A stretch of DNA of 53,155 bases from Acetoanaerobium pronyense (GCF_017874355.1 NZ_JAGGLI010000020.1:1-53155), one strand, 5' to 3'; positions 9,593-19,684 are shown, counted from the stretch's first letter. The notes: generated by a model from the letters alone, not told the origin. Numbers and translations are program-made.

Positions 9593-9772
9593 ATGGCGAA
9601 CTTAAGAATAACACTTGCAAAGAGTGTAATAGCAACTAAGCCAAATCAGAGAAAAACTGTTGCGGCTCTAGGCCTTACAAAGAGACAACAAACAGTTGAA
9701 AAGCCTGATAACCCTCAAATAAGAGGTATGATAGAAGTTGTAAAACATCTTGTGCAAGTAGAAGAAGTTTAA
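9593..9772 (+). CDS. rpmD: 50S ribosomal protein L30
   Basis: A 59-residue reading frame starts [20 protein letters not shown] with TAGGAGGCG seven bases upstream and ends [11 protein letters not shown] before TAA. This is a normal bacterial L30 length, and the position between rpsE and rplO is the conserved one. The segment [20 protein letters not shown] matches the family core. L30 is a small 50S protein binding 23S rRNA. Confidence 0.96.
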   Translation: MANLRITLAKSVIATKPNQRKTVAALGLTKRQQTVEKPDNPQIRGMIEVVKHLVQVEEV

Positions 9773-9792
9773 GAAAGAAGGAGGTGCAACAC

Positions 9793-10239
9793 ATGAAACT
9801 ACATGAGCTTAAACCGGCAAAAGGAGCAGTAAAAGAGAAAAAAAGAATCGGTAGAGGTACTGCGACAGGACAAGGAAAGACAGCTGGTAGAGGACAAGAC
9901 GGCCAATGGTCTCGTTCAGGTGGCGGAGTAAGACCTGGATTCGAGGGAGGTCAGATGCCTCTTTACAGAAGACTTCCAAAAAGAGGATTCAACAACTTTG
10001 AATTCGAAAAGAGATACTCTATCGTAAATATAGAGAAGCTAAACATCTTTGAAGACGGAACGGAAATCACTCCTGAACTTCTTAAAGAAACAGGTGTTGT
10101 GAGAAAAATAGAAAAAGATGGTATAAAGATACTTGGAAACGGCAGCATTGAAAAGAAACTTACAATAAAAGCAAATAAGTTCACTAAATCAGCTGCAGAA
10201 AAGATAGAAGCCGCTGGAGGAAAGGCCGAGGTGATCTAA
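9793..10239 (+). CDS. rplO: 50S ribosomal protein L15
   Basis: Start chosen at [20 protein letters not shown], giving 148 residues, with AAGGAGGTG upstream; the GTG at 9784 lies within that ribosome-binding site. The glycine- and arginine-rich N-terminal extension ([18 protein letters not shown]) penetrates the 50S core, as in all L15 proteins. The stop shares one base with the secY start (TAATG), coupling L15 to the translocon gene as in other spc operons. Confidence 0.97.
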   Translation: MKLHELKPAKGAVKEKKRIGRGTATGQGKTAGRGQDGQWSRSGGGVRPGFEGGQMPLYRRLPKRGFNNFEFEKRYSIVNIEKLNIFEDGTEITPELLKETGVVRKIEKDGIKILGNGSIEKKLTIKANKFTKSAAEKIEAAGGKAEVI

Positions 10240-11513
10240 TGTTCAAGACCATACAGAATGCATTTAAGATACCTGATCTTAGGAAGAAAATAATCTTCAC
10301 ATCTTTAATGCTAGTGGTATTTAGAATAGGAACAGCGATCCCCGTGCCGGGAATAAATGTAGACATTATAAAGCAGATGGTAGAACAACAGGCAGGAATA
10401 CTGTCTTTTTATGACATAGTGGCTGGTGGAGCTTTCAGTAACTTCACTATATTTGCCCTAAGCATAACGCCATATATTACGTCGTCAATCGTAATACAGC
10501 TTTTAACAGTAGGAATACCTGCTCTTGAGGATATGCAAAAATCCGGAGAAGAAGGCAGAAAAAAAATCCTACAGTATACTAGATATCTTACAGTTATACT
10601 TGCACTTGTGCAGGCTACAGCTATAAGTATCGGATTCTTTAATCAGGCTCTTGTATCTAGGTCTCCACTAAACATGATAAGTGTTGTTCTTACATTAACA
10701 GCAGGAACTGCATTTCTGATGTGGCTTGGAGAGCAGATTACTGAAAAAGGAATTGGAAACGGAATATCACTTATAATATTTGCAGGTATAGTTTCAAGAC
10801 TTCCTGGAGCTACAATCCAGACTTTCAGATTAATGGGATCTGGAGAAATTAATCCACTACAAGTTATTGTTTTCCTTGTGATTTCGCTTCTTATAATAGT
10901 TGGAGTAATAATAGTTCTTCAAGGGGTAAGAAAAATACCAGTACAATATGCAAAGCGAGTTGTTGGAAGAAAAACTTATGGAGGACAGTCAACGCACATC
11001 CCTCTAAAAGTAAACCAAGCTGGAGTTATACCTGTAATATTTGCAACTTCGATGCTTGCTTTCCCTCAAACACTTACGATATTCATTACAAACCCAAGCT
11101 ATCAAGCTTTTGTAGCTAGATGGTTTACACCAGCAGGAAGTCCAGGAGTGTATATATACACAGCATTAGAGTTTCTTATGATAATATTCTTCACATACTT
11201 CTATGTATCTATTACTTTTAATCCAGATGAAGTTGCGGACAATATGAAAAACTCAAGTGGATTTATTCCAGGAATCAGACCTGGAAAACAAACAGCTGAG
11301 TATTTATCTACAGTACTTAATAGACTGACACTTGCAGGGGCTATTTTCCTTGCTCTAATAGCATCCCTTCCAACACTAATATATAGTGTGACTAATGTTC
11401 CATTTAGATTTGGTGGAACTGCACTACTTATAGTAGTAGGGGTAGCCATAGAAACTATGAAGCAAATTGAAGCTCAAATGGTGATGAGACACTATCAAGG
11501 CTTTTTGAAATAA
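10239..11513 (+). CDS. secY: protein translocase subunit SecY
   Basis: SecY is the pore of the SecYEG channel that exports unfolded proteins and inserts membrane proteins. The 424-residue product has about ten hydrophobic segments, beginning near residue 19 (IIFTSLMLVVFRIGTAIPVPG). It contains the plug and TM2 region (GAFSNFTIFALSITPYITSS) and conserved cytosolic loops (VPVQYAKRVVGRKTYGGQST-like sequence near 240-262) that bind SecA and the ribosome. The C-terminus VMRHYQGFLK is typical. It overlaps rplO by one base and is followed by a 59-nt gap before adk. Confidence 0.97.
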   Translation: MFKTIQNAFKIPDLRKKIIFTSLMLVVFRIGTAIPVPGINVDIIKQMVEQQAGILSFYDIVAGGAFSNFTIFALSITPYITSSIVIQLLTVGIPALEDMQKSGEEGRKKILQYTRYLTVILALVQATAISIGFFNQALVSRSPLNMISVVLTLTAGTAFLMWLGEQITEKGIGNGISLIIFAGIVSRLPGATIQTFRLMGSGEINPLQVIVFLVISLLIIVGVIIVLQGVRKIPVQYAKRVVGRKTYGGQSTHIPLKVNQAGVIPVIFATSMLAFPQTLTIFITNPSYQAFVARWFTPAGSPGVYIYTALEFLMIIFFTYFYVSITFNPDEVADNMKNSSGFIPGIRPGKQTAEYLSTVLNRLTLAGAIFLALIASLPTLIYSVTNVPFRFGGTALLIVVGVAIETMKQIEAQMVMRHYQGFLK

Positions 11514-11537
11514 AACCTTGCTTTATTCATAATAACA

Positions 11538-11551
11538 CCCTTAATTAAGGG
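11538..11551 (+). other. small palindrome in the secY-adk gap
   Basis: CCCTTAATTAAGGG is a perfect 14-bp palindrome in the 59-nt spacer, not followed by a T run. It could form only a small hairpin or serve as a binding site. No function can be assigned. Confidence 0.3.
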
Positions 11552-11572
11552 GTAACCCTAGGAGATGAAAAT

Positions 11573-12223
11573 ATGAATCTAATACTTTTAGGACCTCCAG
11601 GGGCTGGAAAAGGAACACAAGCTTCTGGGATTGTTGATAAATACAATGTACCTCATATTTCAACAGGGGACATATTCAGAAAAAATATCAAAGAAAATAC
11701 AGAGCTTGGCAAAAAAGCTAAGGAATATCTGGATAGCGGAAAACTAGTTCCAGATGAGCTAGTTGTTGCTATAGTTGAAGATAGACTTAAAGAAGACGAT
11801 ACAAAAAAAGGATTTTTGCTTGATGGATTTCCAAGAACAGTATTTCAAGCTGAAGCATTGGATAAATTCCTTCAAAGTATAGATTCCAAGATAGATGCAG
11901 TAGTTAATATAGAGGTAGATAAAGGCATTTTAGTTGGAAGAGCTGTAGGAAGAAGAATCTGCAAAAACTGCGGAGCTACCTTCCACATAGAGTTTAATCC
12001 GCCGAAAAAATCAGATATATGTGATGTATGCGGTGGAGAGCTTTATCAGAGATCTGACGATAATGAAGAAACTGTATCAAAGAGAATAGAAGTATATCTT
12101 AATGAAACGCAGCCTCTTATAGACTACTACAAAGGACAAAACATATTGCTTACTATAGATGGTGAGCAGGACATAAAAAAGGTGTTCCAAGACATTGTAG
12201 AGGCCTTGGGAAGTGAACTTTAA
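11573..12223 (+). CDS. adk: adenylate kinase, zinc-containing LID type
   Basis: The enzyme converts ATP + AMP to 2 ADP in the cytoplasm and balances adenylate pools. The P-loop [10 protein letters not shown] lies at residues 7-16, the AMP-binding region has HISTGDIFR (28-36) and the motif DGFPRT at 84-89. The LID carries four cysteines (130, 133, 150, 153), as in the zinc-bound long form common in Gram-positive bacteria. The length of 216 residues is normal. The gene lies between secY and map and overlaps map by one base. Confidence 0.97.
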   Translation: MNLILLGPPGAGKGTQASGIVDKYNVPHISTGDIFRKNIKENTELGKKAKEYLDSGKLVPDELVVAIVEDRLKEDDTKKGFLLDGFPRTVFQAEALDKFLQSIDSKIDAVVNIEVDKGILVGRAVGRRICKNCGATFHIEFNPPKKSDICDVCGGELYQRSDDNEETVSKRIEVYLNETQPLIDYYKGQNILLTIDGEQDIKKVFQDIVEALGSEL

Positions 12224-12972
12224 TGATTATAATTAAATCGAAAAATGAAGTGGAGCTCTTAAAGGATGCTGGAAAAATTGTAGCAGAGACTCATGAGATA
12301 TTAAAAGATGCTATAAAAGAAGGCATTAGTACCTATGAGCTAGACCAAATAGCCGAAAAAAATATAACCAAATATGGTGCGACACCATCTTTCAAAGGAT
12401 ATGGAGGCTTCCCTGGCAGTATATGCGCATCTCCAAATGAAGTAGTAGTCCATGGCATACCGTCAAAGGACATAATACTAAAAAACGGAGATATAATAAG
12501 CTTGGATATAGGAGCATATTATAAAGGATATCATGGAGACTCAGCCAAGACTCATGGAGTTGGTCACATTTCTCAAGAGAACATGAAGCTTATAGAAGTT
12601 ACAAGACAAAGTTTTTATGAGGGACTTAAATGTGCGGTTGTAGGAAACAGATTATCCGATATATCTCACGCTATACAAGCTTATGCAGAAAGCTACGGTT
12701 ATTCAATAGTTAGAGATTTCGTAGGACATGGCATAGGTAAGGAACTTCACGAAGATCCTCAAATACCTAACTATGGACCTCCAAATAGAGGTCCTAGGCT
12801 CCAAGAAGGCATGGTACTAGCAATAGAACCTATGGTAAATCAAGGCACATATAAAGTGAAGGTATTAAATGACGGCTGGACAGCTATCACGTTAGACAGA
12901 AGAAATTCGGCTCATTATGAGCACACCGTTGCCATCACAAGTGAAGCGCCTCTGCTTTTAACTCAGCTATAG
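12223..12972 (+). CDS. map: methionine aminopeptidase, type I
   Basis: The enzyme removes the initiator methionine from nascent proteins. The 249-residue pita-bread fold has all five metal ligands: Asp95, Asp106, His169, Glu202 and Glu233, within [33 protein letters not shown] and YEHTVAI. The ATG overlaps the adk stop and has no separate strong ribosome-binding site, so it is probably translationally coupled. The adk-map-infA order is standard for the spc operon in Firmicutes. Confidence 0.97.
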   Translation: MIIIKSKNEVELLKDAGKIVAETHEILKDAIKEGISTYELDQIAEKNITKYGATPSFKGYGGFPGSICASPNEVVVHGIPSKDIILKNGDIISLDIGAYYKGYHGDSAKTHGVGHISQENMKLIEVTRQSFYEGLKCAVVGNRLSDISHAIQAYAESYGYSIVRDFVGHGIGKELHEDPQIPNYGPPNRGPRLQEGMVLAIEPMVNQGTYKVKVLNDGWTAITLDRRNSAHYEHTVAITSEAPLLLTQL

Positions 12973-12993
12973 ATTATGAGGGGAGGAGCAGCC

Positions 12994-13281
12994 TTGCACA
13001 GCAAAGTAAATATAGGTCAAGTAGTAAAAAGCCTTTCAGGAAGAGATAAAGACAGATTCTTTCTGATATTAGATATCAAGGACTGCGATATGGTCCAGAT
13101 AGTAGATGGAGAACTACGCAAACTCCAAAACCCGAAACTAAAAAAGTTAAAACATCTAATGATACTCAACAAAGTCTCGGAAAATATGGATAAAATAAAT
13201 TACAACGACTTGCAAAGCCAAAACGCCTTTATAAGAAAAGAACTTGAGAGACTAGGATGCGGAAATAAAAAGGAGGTTTAA
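12994..13281 (+). CDS. KOW-domain (L14e-like) RNA-binding protein
   Basis: This small basic protein of about 95 residues has a KOW-type motif at its start ([20 protein letters not shown]). It resembles the L14e-like KOW proteins found between map and infA in Clostridia and some bacilli. The best start is TTG at 12994 with GGGAGG seven bases upstream; an ATG at 12976 would leave that site internal. infA follows after one base. Its role is unestablished; binding rRNA or tRNA is inferred from the fold and neighbours. Confidence 0.8.
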   Translation: MHSKVNIGQVVKSLSGRDKDRFFLILDIKDCDMVQIVDGELRKLQNPKLKKLKHLMILNKVSENMDKINYNDLQSQNAFIRKELERLGCGNKKEV

Positions 13282-13282
13282 T

Positions 13283-13501
13283 ATGTCAAGAAAGGACATG
13301 ATAGAACTGGAAGGGACGATAATCGACGCCCTACCTAATGCTATGTTTAAAGTTAAACTGGAGAACGATCATGAGATTATAGCTCATATATCAGGTAAGC
13401 TTAGAATGCACTTCATAAGAATACTTCCAGGTGACAAGGTAACGGTAGAACTTTCTCCTTATGATTTAACAAAAGGGAGAATTACTTGGCGAAAGAAGTA
13501 G
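13283..13501 (+). CDS. infA: translation initiation factor IF-1
   Basis: The 72-residue product has the family's exact length and is a single OB fold ([20 protein letters not shown], then [20 protein letters not shown] and [11 protein letters not shown]). IF-1 occupies the A site during initiation and stimulates IF-2 and IF-3. AAAGGAGG precedes the ATG, inside the end of the KOW gene. Confidence 0.97.
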   Translation: MSRKDMIELEGTIIDALPNAMFKVKLENDHEIIAHISGKLRMHFIRILPGDKVTVELSPYDLTKGRITWRKK

Positions 13502-13506
13502 CCTAA

Positions 13507-13632
<126 letters not shown>

Positions 13633-13641
13633 GGAATTATT

Positions 13642-13670
13642 TTGAAAAGATAGCTATTGTTTGGTATAAT
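13642..13670 (+). promoter_or_regulatory. sigma-A promoter of the alpha operon (rpsM-rplQ)
   Basis: TTGAAA (13642-13647) and a perfect TATAAT (13665-13670) are 17 nt apart, with a TGG extended -10. It lies in the 110-nt gap after rpmJ and should start transcription near 13677. Confidence 0.88.
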
Positions 13671-13691
13671 ATAGAGTTGTTAATATTAATG

Positions 13692-13708
13692 GTTTCAAAA
13701 ATTGAAAC
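13692..13708 (+). other. stem-loop in the rpsM 5' leader
   Basis: GTTTCAA (13692-13698) pairs with TTGAAAC (13702-13708) around a 3-nt loop, about 35 nt upstream of the rpsM start. It would lie near the transcript's 5' end. No T run follows, so it is not a terminator. mRNA stabilisation or a protein site (S4 regulates alpha operons elsewhere) is speculative. Confidence 0.4.
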
Positions 13709-13742
13709 TACGCTTAAATTTTAAAGCAGGAGGTGTAAATAC

Positions 13743-14111
13743 ATGGCTCGTATTGCCGGTGTAGACTTACCAAGAGAAAAAAGAGTTGTTATTGGTCTAA
13801 CATATATATTCGGAATAGGTAAAAACACTTCTGAAAGAATCCTAGAATCTACAGGAATCAGTCCTGAAACAAGAATCAAGGACCTTACAGAGGAAGAAGT
13901 TAACCTACTAAGAAAAGAAATAGACAACTATAACGTAGAGGGTGACCTTAGAAGAGAAATTTCCCTTAACATAAAAAGACTAAGAGATATCAGATGCTAC
14001 AGAGGAATCAGACATCAAAAAGGTCTTCCAGTTAGAGGTCAAAAGACTAAGACTAACGCTAGAACAAGAAAAGGTCCTAAGAGAACAGTTGGACGTAAGA
14101 AGAAGAAATAA
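13743..14111 (+). CDS. rpsM: 30S ribosomal protein S13
   Basis: The 122-residue product starts [19 protein letters not shown] and ends in the basic tail ([15 protein letters not shown]) that contacts P-site tRNA. The helix-hairpin-helix portion and [20 protein letters not shown] are characteristic. S13 forms intersubunit bridges B1a and B1b. GCAGGAGGTG precedes the ATG. It is the first gene behind the 13642 promoter. Confidence 0.97.
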   Translation: MARIAGVDLPREKRVVIGLTYIFGIGKNTSERILESTGISPETRIKDLTEEEVNLLRKEIDNYNVEGDLRREISLNIKRLRDIRCYRGIRHQKGLPVRGQKTKTNARTRKGPKRTVGRKKKK

Positions 14112-14135
14112 TTTTTGAGGTAAGGAGGGAAAATA

Positions 14136-14534
14136 ATGGCTAAGCCTAAAAAGAAGGTAACTCGTGTAAAAAGAAGAGAACGTAAAAATATAGAAAAAGG
14201 CCAGGCTCATATACAGTCGACTTTCAACAACACAATCATTACTCTTACTGATGTTCAAGGAAATGCTATTTCTTGGGCAAGTGCTGGACAGCTTGGATTT
14301 AAAGGTTCAAGAAAGTCTACTCCATTTGCTGCGCAAATGGCTGCAGAGCAAGCTTCAAAAGGAGCTATGGAACACGGTTTAAGAGCAGTAGAAGTATTTG
14401 TTAAAGGACCTGGGGCAGGTAGAGAAGCAGCTATAAGAGCTCTTCAAGCAACTGGACTTGATGTAACTATGATTAAAGATGTTACTCCAATTCCACACAA
14501 TGGTTGTAGACCGCCAAAGAGAAGAAGGGTTTAA
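14136..14534 (+). CDS. rpsK: 30S ribosomal protein S11
   Basis: The 132-residue product contains [20 protein letters not shown] and ends [17 protein letters not shown], the near-invariant S11 C-terminus. S11 lines the 30S platform near the mRNA exit. TAAGGAGGG precedes the ATG. No deviations are seen. Confidence 0.97.
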   Translation: MAKPKKKVTRVKRRERKNIEKGQAHIQSTFNNTIITLTDVQGNAISWASAGQLGFKGSRKSTPFAAQMAAEQASKGAMEHGLRAVEVFVKGPGAGREAAIRALQATGLDVTMIKDVTPIPHNGCRPPKRRRV

Positions 14535-14553
14535 TATAGGGAGGTGTAAATAA

Positions 14554-15177
14554 GTGGCAAGATATACAGATGCATCATGCAGACTTTGCCGTAGAGAAGG
14601 AATGAAATTATTCCTTAAGGGAGATAGATGCTACACAGAAAAATGTGGTATTTCTAAAAGACCTTATGCTCCAGGGCAACATGGTCAAGGAAGAAAAAAA
14701 GTTTCTAACTACGGAGAGCAATTAAGAGAAAAACAAAAAGTTAAGAGAATATATGGAGTACTTGAGACTCAATTTAGAAATACATTTGAAAGAGCAGAAA
14801 ACATGCCTGGAATAGCAGGGGAAAACCTACTTAACCTTCTAGAGAGAAGACTAGACAACACTGTTTACAGAATGGGACTTGCTCAATCTAGAAAAGAAGC
14901 TAGACAGCTTGTAAGACACGGTCACTTTAACATAAACGGACATAAGGCTAATATCCCTTCAATGCTTGTACATGTTGGAGATGTAATCACAGTAAAAGAA
15001 ACATCTAGATCATCAGCTAAAATCAAAGCACTTGTAGAGAACCATACTCGTGTTACTCCAAAGTGGATTGATGTAAACCTTGAATCAATGAGTGCTAAAG
15101 TGGTTGCAAACCCTACAAGAGAAGACGTTGACCTAGAAATAGCAGAACACCTTATAGTAGAGCTTTACTCTAAGTAA
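14554..15177 (+). CDS. rpsD: 30S ribosomal protein S4, zinc-ligand form
   Basis: The 207-residue product starts at GTG ([16 protein letters not shown]) with GGGAGGTG upstream. Cysteines 9, 12, 26 and 31 form the N-terminal zinc site, followed by the S4 RNA-binding domain ([20 protein letters not shown]). S4 nucleates 30S assembly and in several bacteria is a translational repressor. Its place inside the alpha operon differs from B. subtilis, where rpsD is separate, and is common in Clostridia. Confidence 0.97.
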   Translation: MARYTDASCRLCRREGMKLFLKGDRCYTEKCGISKRPYAPGQHGQGRKKVSNYGEQLREKQKVKRIYGVLETQFRNTFERAENMPGIAGENLLNLLERRLDNTVYRMGLAQSRKEARQLVRHGHFNINGHKANIPSMLVHVGDVITVKETSRSSAKIKALVENHTRVTPKWIDVNLESMSAKVVANPTREDVDLEIAEHLIVELYSK

Positions 15178-15240
15178 TACCACGTTGGATTAGTACCCTC
15201 GGTGATCATTTTATTATTATTGTACAAGGAGGGTTTATAA

Positions 15241-16182
15241 GTGATAGAAATAGAAAAGCCAAGTATAGAAGTGTTAGAACTAAAAGACAGCTATGGCAAA
15301 TTTGTAGTTGAACCCCTGGAAAGAGGATTCGGTATTACAGTAGGAAACTCTCTTAGAAGAGTCCTTCTATCTTCTTTACCAGGAGTTGCAGTTACATCTA
15401 TAAAGGTAGACGGCGTTCTTCACGAATTTTCAACAATACCTGGTGTTAAAGAGGACGTAACTGAGATTATACTTACACTTAAAGAACTTTCCATGAAAAT
15501 GGATTCTGACGGGTCTAGAACTCTAAGAATAGAACATAGTGGAGAAGGTGTAATTACTGCTGGGGATATAATTTGCCCTCCAGATATAGAAATCCTAAAC
15601 AAAGATCTTCATATTGCAACTCTTTCAGAGGATGCAAAGCTTTATATGGAAATCAATGTAGATAAAGGAAGAGGTTACGTTTCTGCTGAAAATAATAAAA
15701 CAGAAGATATGCCGATTGGTGTGATTCCTGTGGATTCCATTTATACTCCAGTGCAAAAAGTCAGCTACAATGTTGAAAGCACAAGAGTTGGAGTAAGAAC
15801 AGACTTTGAGAAATTAATTCTTGAAGTGTGGACAGATGGAAGCATAGGAGCTCAAGAGGGAATCTCTCTAGGGGCCAAAATACTTGTAGAACATCTTAAC
15901 CTGTTTATCAACCTTACAGACCATCTTGGCGAAGTAGAGCTTATGGTGGAAAAGGAAGAAGATAAAAAGGAAAAGGCTCTAGAAATGACGATTGAAGAAC
16001 TTGACCTTTCGGTTAGATCATACAACTGTCTTAAGAGAGCAGGTATAAATACGGTAGAAGAACTGACTGAGAAAACAGAAGACGACATGATGAAAGTTAG
16101 AAACCTAGGAAAGAAATCCCTAGAAGAAGTAATTCAAAAGCTGGAAGAACTTGGATTTGGTCTTAAACCAAGTGAAGACTAG
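15241..16182 (+). CDS. rpoA: DNA-directed RNA polymerase subunit alpha
   Basis: The 313-residue product has the N-terminal dimerisation and assembly domain ([20 protein letters not shown], residues about 20-40) and the C-terminal domain from about 245 with helix-hairpin-helix motifs ([20 protein letters not shown]). The latter contacts UP elements and activators. A GTG start is supported by AAGGAGGG. A 63-nt gap separates it from rpsD; it holds no evident promoter or terminator. Confidence 0.97.
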   Translation: MIEIEKPSIEVLELKDSYGKFVVEPLERGFGITVGNSLRRVLLSSLPGVAVTSIKVDGVLHEFSTIPGVKEDVTEIILTLKELSMKMDSDGSRTLRIEHSGEGVITAGDIICPPDIEILNKDLHIATLSEDAKLYMEINVDKGRGYVSAENNKTEDMPIGVIPVDSIYTPVQKVSYNVESTRVGVRTDFEKLILEVWTDGSIGAQEGISLGAKILVEHLNLFINLTDHLGEVELMVEKEEDKKEKALEMTIEELDLSVRSYNCLKRAGINTVEELTEKTEDDMMKVRNLGKKSLEEVIQKLEELGFGLKPSED

Positions 16183-16201
16183 GGAAAAGGAGGGATAAAT
16201 A

Positions 16202-16543
16202 ATGGCAACTTACAGAAAGTTGGGAAGAGTATCTTCGCATAGAAATCTTATGCTAAGAAACCTTGCCACTGATATTCTTAAGCATGGAAAAGTTACTACA
16301 ACTGAAATGAAAGCCAAAGAAGCTAAGAGAATGGTAGAGAAGATGATAACTCTTGGAAAAAGAGGAGACCTTCATGCTAGAAGACAAGCTATGGCTTACC
16401 TTATGGATGAAACAGTAGTGAAGAACCTATTTGATGAAATCGCTCCGAAATATAGCGAGAGAAAAGGTGGATACACTAGAGTTTTAAAGCTTGGCCCAAG
16501 ACGTGGTGACGCAGCACCAATGGCTATTGTTGAGCTAGTATAA
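16202..16543 (+). CDS. rplQ: 50S ribosomal protein L17
   Basis: The 113-residue product starts [20 protein letters not shown] and contains [20 protein letters not shown] and [20 protein letters not shown], all family hallmarks. L17 lies near the tunnel exit. AAAGGAGGG precedes the ATG. It ends the ribosomal supercluster and is followed by a terminator. Confidence 0.97.
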   Translation: MATYRKLGRVSSHRNLMLRNLATDILKHGKVTTTEMKAKEAKRMVEKMITLGKRGDLHARRQAMAYLMDETVVKNLFDEIAPKYSERKGGYTRVLKLGPRRGDAAPMAIVELV

Positions 16544-16594
16544 GTCTGGAGGGAATTAGGCAACAGCTTAATTCCCATTTTGCATGGAATAAAT

Positions 16595-16619
16595 AAGGGG
16601 TAAAAGCTCCCCTTTTTTA
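16595..16619 (+). terminator. Rho-independent terminator after rplQ
   Basis: AAGGGG (16595-16600) pairs with CCCCTT (16609-16614), followed by T residues. An upstream stem, GGGAATTA with TAATTCCC around 16552-16575, may add to it. Confidence 0.85.
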
Positions 16620-16629
16620 TTTTACAAAA

Positions 16630-16670
16630 AAGAGCCTAGCTGATAAATATTTTTATCTGACTAGGCTCTT
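16630..16670 (-). terminator. terminator of the minus-strand YARHG/micropeptide unit (possibly bidirectional)
   Basis: AAGAGCCTAG (16630-16639) pairs with CTAGGCTCTT (16661-16670). On the minus strand the stem is followed by a T run (the A run at 16626-16631), suiting the minus-strand genes upstream of it. Confidence 0.75.
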
Positions 16671-16700
16671 TATATTTGTATAGATTAAAACCAATTATAT

Positions 16701-16796
16701 CTATTTGAATATAGTTATCTTTGCGATAAGTAAACCCATGCTTATAATAAGAAGCACAAAAGAAAGTATAAAGAGAGATTTGTATAGTATTTTCAT
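16701..16796 (-). CDS. 31-residue single-span membrane micropeptide
   Basis: An ATG at 16796 (minus strand) opens a 31-codon frame, MKILYKSLFILSFVLLIISM then GLLIAKITIFK, before TAG. Residues 8-25 form one hydrophobic helix, flanked by lysines at both ends. The upstream sequence CCGGGGGTGTAGC supplies a plausible ribosome-binding site five bases before the ATG. The frame begins 50 nt after the end of the YARHG-domain gene on the same strand and is followed by a terminator, so the two are probably cotranscribed. I recognise no family. It could be a small regulator of the neighbouring membrane protein or a spurious frame. Confidence 0.55.
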   Translation of the reverse strand: MKILYKSLFILSFVLLIISMGLLIAKITIFK

Positions 16797-16846
16797 TGCT
16801 ACACCCCCGGTTTGGTCTATAATATAAGACATAAATTAGTATTAGA

Positions 16847-17734
16847 TTACTGATTTCTAAGACGTCTTTCTTGTGAAGCTAAGAATGCTAGATTTCGGTT
16901 TTCAAGATCTGAGAAGTTATTTACAACATCAGAAGCATCTCTTAGACTCTCGTCTGGAACATACCACTCCTGCTGATCAAAATATCTTTGATTTGCTCCA
17001 CTTCCAAAATAATAACCATGTCTTGCATACATCTCATTAATAGCAAGTCTTATATCCTGACTGCTCATGCCTTCAATATCACTTAGAGTAAGCTCCTTAG
17101 AATGACTTGGAAGTATATAATTTGGTTCATTTTCATTATGGACATTTTCGTCAACTATTGGTTCATCTGAAGGTAGTTCATCAGTTTCCTCATCAGAATT
17201 AGAAGGAGTATCTATGCTCTCATCTGCCGAAGGTTCCTCTGCTATAGGACTTTCACCTGTATTTTTTTGGAAAAAGTTAGGCATAGAAAAATTTGGTAAA
17301 CTAATGCTTTCAAAATTTACAAATGAAAAAACTAAAACTCCAATCAAAACAATAGCTACAGGTATTATTATTTTTAGCTTTCCTTGAATTTTCTTTTTTT
17401 GAATCCTATCATAAATATCTAAAAGTCGTTTATATTCATTTATTCCAACATGAACCTCAAGATAGCTTCTGTGCTTTTCAAATAGCTCTACAAAGGCATC
17501 AGTGTCCTTGTCCTTTGAGTAAGTGTCTTTAATCTTCCTATATAATGATATTGCATAATGCTTGTTTAAAAGAACCTGATGGTGCATATCAGCATTTTGC
17601 TGTAGATATGTCCTGTTTTCATCTATAAGCTCAAGAGCCCTGTCAAAGTCTTCTGACTTGATATAAGTTTCTATTTCCTTAAATATCTCTTCCACTTTTC
17701 TCTCTACACTAGTAGATGGGATATCACTATTCAT
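16847..17734 (-). CDS. YARHG-domain membrane protein
   Basis: The 295-residue protein has an N-terminal helical cytoplasmic region (about 1-117), one transmembrane helix (KIIIPVAIVLIGVLVFSFV, about 121-140) and an acidic E/D/S/P-rich linker (about 160-205). A C-terminal YARHG domain outside the membrane carries the signature MYARHGYYF (235-243). YARHG domains are extracellular modules of unknown function in Gram-positive proteins. Start chosen at 17734 (MNSDIPSTSVERK), which has GAGGTGAGG upstream; GTG at 17743 is less likely. It opposes the ribosomal cluster and has its own promoter. Confidence 0.8.
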   Translation of the reverse strand: MNSDIPSTSVERKVEEIFKEIETYIKSEDFDRALELIDENRTYLQQNADMHHQVLLNKHYAISLYRKIKDTYSKDKDTDAFVELFEKHRSYLEVHVGINEYKRLLDIYDRIQKKKIQGKLKIIIPVAIVLIGVLVFSFVNFESISLPNFSMPNFFQKNTGESPIAEEPSADESIDTPSNSDEETDELPSDEPIVDENVHNENEPNYILPSHSKELTLSDIEGMSSQDIRLAINEMYARHGYYFGSGANQRYFDQQEWYVPDESLRDASDVVNNFSDLENRNLAFLASQERRLRNQ

Positions 17735-17767
17735 AATCCTCACCTCTTTTCTATTTCCTTAAATAAT

Positions 17768-17796
17768 ATATTACACTTTAAAAGGCAGGTATACAA
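17768..17796 (-). promoter_or_regulatory. promoter of the YARHG gene
   Basis: On the minus strand, TTGTAT (17796-17791) and TAATAT (17773-17768) are 17 nt apart, about 35 nt upstream of the chosen start. The rest of 17797-17999 shows no further gene. Confidence 0.6.
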
Positions 17797-17999
17797 GTTC
17801 AGTTTCATTACAAATTGTGACAAAATAAGGAAAAATAAATATCTCAATAAGGGTTGTTCAAAAGAAATAAATTATATGGTAATATAGGTTTTAGGCAATT
17901 TAATAATAAGCAATAAAGGTATGATTTAGAGGCTTTTATAACCTTTAATTACAAAGATTAATCATATTTAAATACACGGTATTTAGTAGGGAGATATAT

Positions 18000-18830
18000 A
18001 TGGATAAAATGATAAGGATTGAAAATCTTACATTCGAATATACAGACGGAGACAGAGTAGTAAAGGCTATTGACAATGTCTCTCTAGATATAAAAAAGGG
18101 AGAGTTTGTAGCCATAATAGGCCATAACGGTTCGGGAAAATCCACCCTTGCAAAACATCTAAACGCCATACTGATTCCCACATCAGGAAAAGTATTCGTA
18201 GCAGATATGGATACATCAGATATTGAAAATACTTGGGCTATAAGACAAGTAGCAGGAATGGTATTTCAAAACCCAGACAATCAGCTTGTTGCAACAGTGG
18301 TTGAAGAAGATGTAGCCTTTGGACCAGAAAACCTTGGCATAGAGCCAAAAGAAATAAGGGCAAGAGTAGATGAAGCATTAAAAAACGTTAGAATGACAGA
18401 ATTCGCAAAAAAGGCTCCTCATCTTCTTTCTGGAGGGCAAAAGCAAAGAGTCGCAATAGCAGGTATAATAGCAATGAAACCTCAGTGCATAGTACTTGAC
18501 GAACCGACAGCCATGCTAGACCCTAGAGGACGAAAAGAAGTAATGGATACAGTATATAGATTGAATCAAGAAGAAAAAATCACAGTAATTAATATTACTC
18601 ACTTTATGGAAGAAGCAGTAAATGCGGACAAGATTTTTGTAATGGAAAACGGCAGAGTAATAATGCAGGGAACCCCAACTGAAATATTTAAAGAAGTGAA
18701 AAAACTAAAAGAGCTGGGACTTGATGTTCCTCAGATGACCGAGCTTGCTTATGAGTTAAAAGAGGAAGGTTTGGACATAAGCTCAGAAATTTTAACAGTA
18801 GAAGAGATGGTGAACAAATTATGGCCGTAA
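18000..18830 (+). CDS. ecfA1: ECF transporter ATP-binding protein EcfA1
   Basis: One of two ATPases of the shared energising module that drives uptake by vitamin- and metal-binding S components. The Walker [10 protein letters not shown] lies at residues 41-49. The signature [13 protein letters not shown] and the Walker [16 protein letters not shown] follow, and the EcfA-specific C-terminal extension is present. The ecfA1-ecfA2-ecfT-truA order downstream of rplQ is the classic Firmicute arrangement. It overlaps ecfA2 by 10 nt. No S component is encoded nearby, so the module is probably of the group II shared type. Confidence 0.95.
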   Translation: MDKMIRIENLTFEYTDGDRVVKAIDNVSLDIKKGEFVAIIGHNGSGKSTLAKHLNAILIPTSGKVFVADMDTSDIENTWAIRQVAGMVFQNPDNQLVATVVEEDVAFGPENLGIEPKEIRARVDEALKNVRMTEFAKKAPHLLSGGQKQRVAIAGIIAMKPQCIVLDEPTAMLDPRGRKEVMDTVYRLNQEEKITVINITHFMEEAVNADKIFVMENGRVIMQGTPTEIFKEVKKLKELGLDVPQMTELAYELKEEGLDISSEILTVEEMVNKLWP

Positions 18831-19684
18831 TAATAAAAGATTTAGTTCATATATATAACCCGGGATCTCCTTTTGAGAGTACTGCCTTAAATAAAGTCAA
18901 CCTTGAAATAAATGACGGAGAATTTATAGGCCTTATAGGGCATACTGGCTCGGGAAAATCCACCTTGATTCAGCACCTAAACGGACTTTTGAAACCATCA
19001 TCAGGAAAGATACTTATAAATGACCTTGATATCACAAGCAAGGACGTATCCCTTACAGAAGTAAGGAAAAAAGTTGGACTTGTATTTCAATATCCAGAAT
19101 ATCAGCTATTTGAAGAAACAATATACAAGGATATTGCCTTTGGTCCATCAAATCTTGGACTCAGTGAAGCTGAGATAGAAATAAGAGTTAAAGATGCTAT
19201 GGAGATTACAGGTCTTAATTACGAGCTTCTTAAAGAAAGGTCCCCTTTTGAGCTTTCAGGAGGTCAAAGAAGAAGAGTTGCTATAGCAGGAGTACTTGCT
19301 ATGAGACCAGATATTCTAATACTAGACGAACCTACAGCAGGACTAGACCCTAGAGGAAGAGATGAAATATTAAGAGAAATCAAAGAGATACACAAAAAAC
19401 ATAATACAACCATCATATTAGTATCTCACTCTATGGAAGACATATCAAAGCTAGTAGATAGAATAATAGTGATGAACAAGGGAGCAGTAGAATACAGCGG
19501 AACTCCAAGGGAAATATTCAGATATGGAAAAAGACTTACAGAAATAGGTCTTGGAGTGCCAAAGGTAGTAGAGCTTGCAATAAGCCTTAGAGAAAAAGGC
19601 ATGCCTATAAAAGAAGATGTAATTACAATAGAGGAAGTAAAGAGTGAAATACTAAGGAATTTAAGGAGTAAAAAAAATGCTTAA
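18821..19684 (+). CDS. ecfA2: ECF transporter ATP-binding protein EcfA2
   Basis: This second ATPase (287 residues) forms the heterodimer with EcfA1. It has Walker [10 protein letters not shown] (40-48), Q-loop [13 protein letters not shown], signature [14 protein letters not shown], Walker [17 protein letters not shown] and the H-loop [10 protein letters not shown]. The ATG lies in the end of ecfA1, and the stop overlaps the ecfT start by 8 nt, so all three are coupled. Confidence 0.95.
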   Translation: MAVIIKDLVHIYNPGSPFESTALNKVNLEINDGEFIGLIGHTGSGKSTLIQHLNGLLKPSSGKILINDLDITSKDVSLTEVRKKVGLVFQYPEYQLFEETIYKDIAFGPSNLGLSEAEIEIRVKDAMEITGLNYELLKERSPFELSGGQRRRVAIAGVLAMRPDILILDEPTAGLDPRGRDEILREIKEIHKKHNTTIILVSHSMEDISKLVDRIIVMNKGAVEYSGTPREIFRYGKRLTEIGLGVPKVVELAISLREKGMPIKEDVITIEEVKSEILRNLRSKKNA

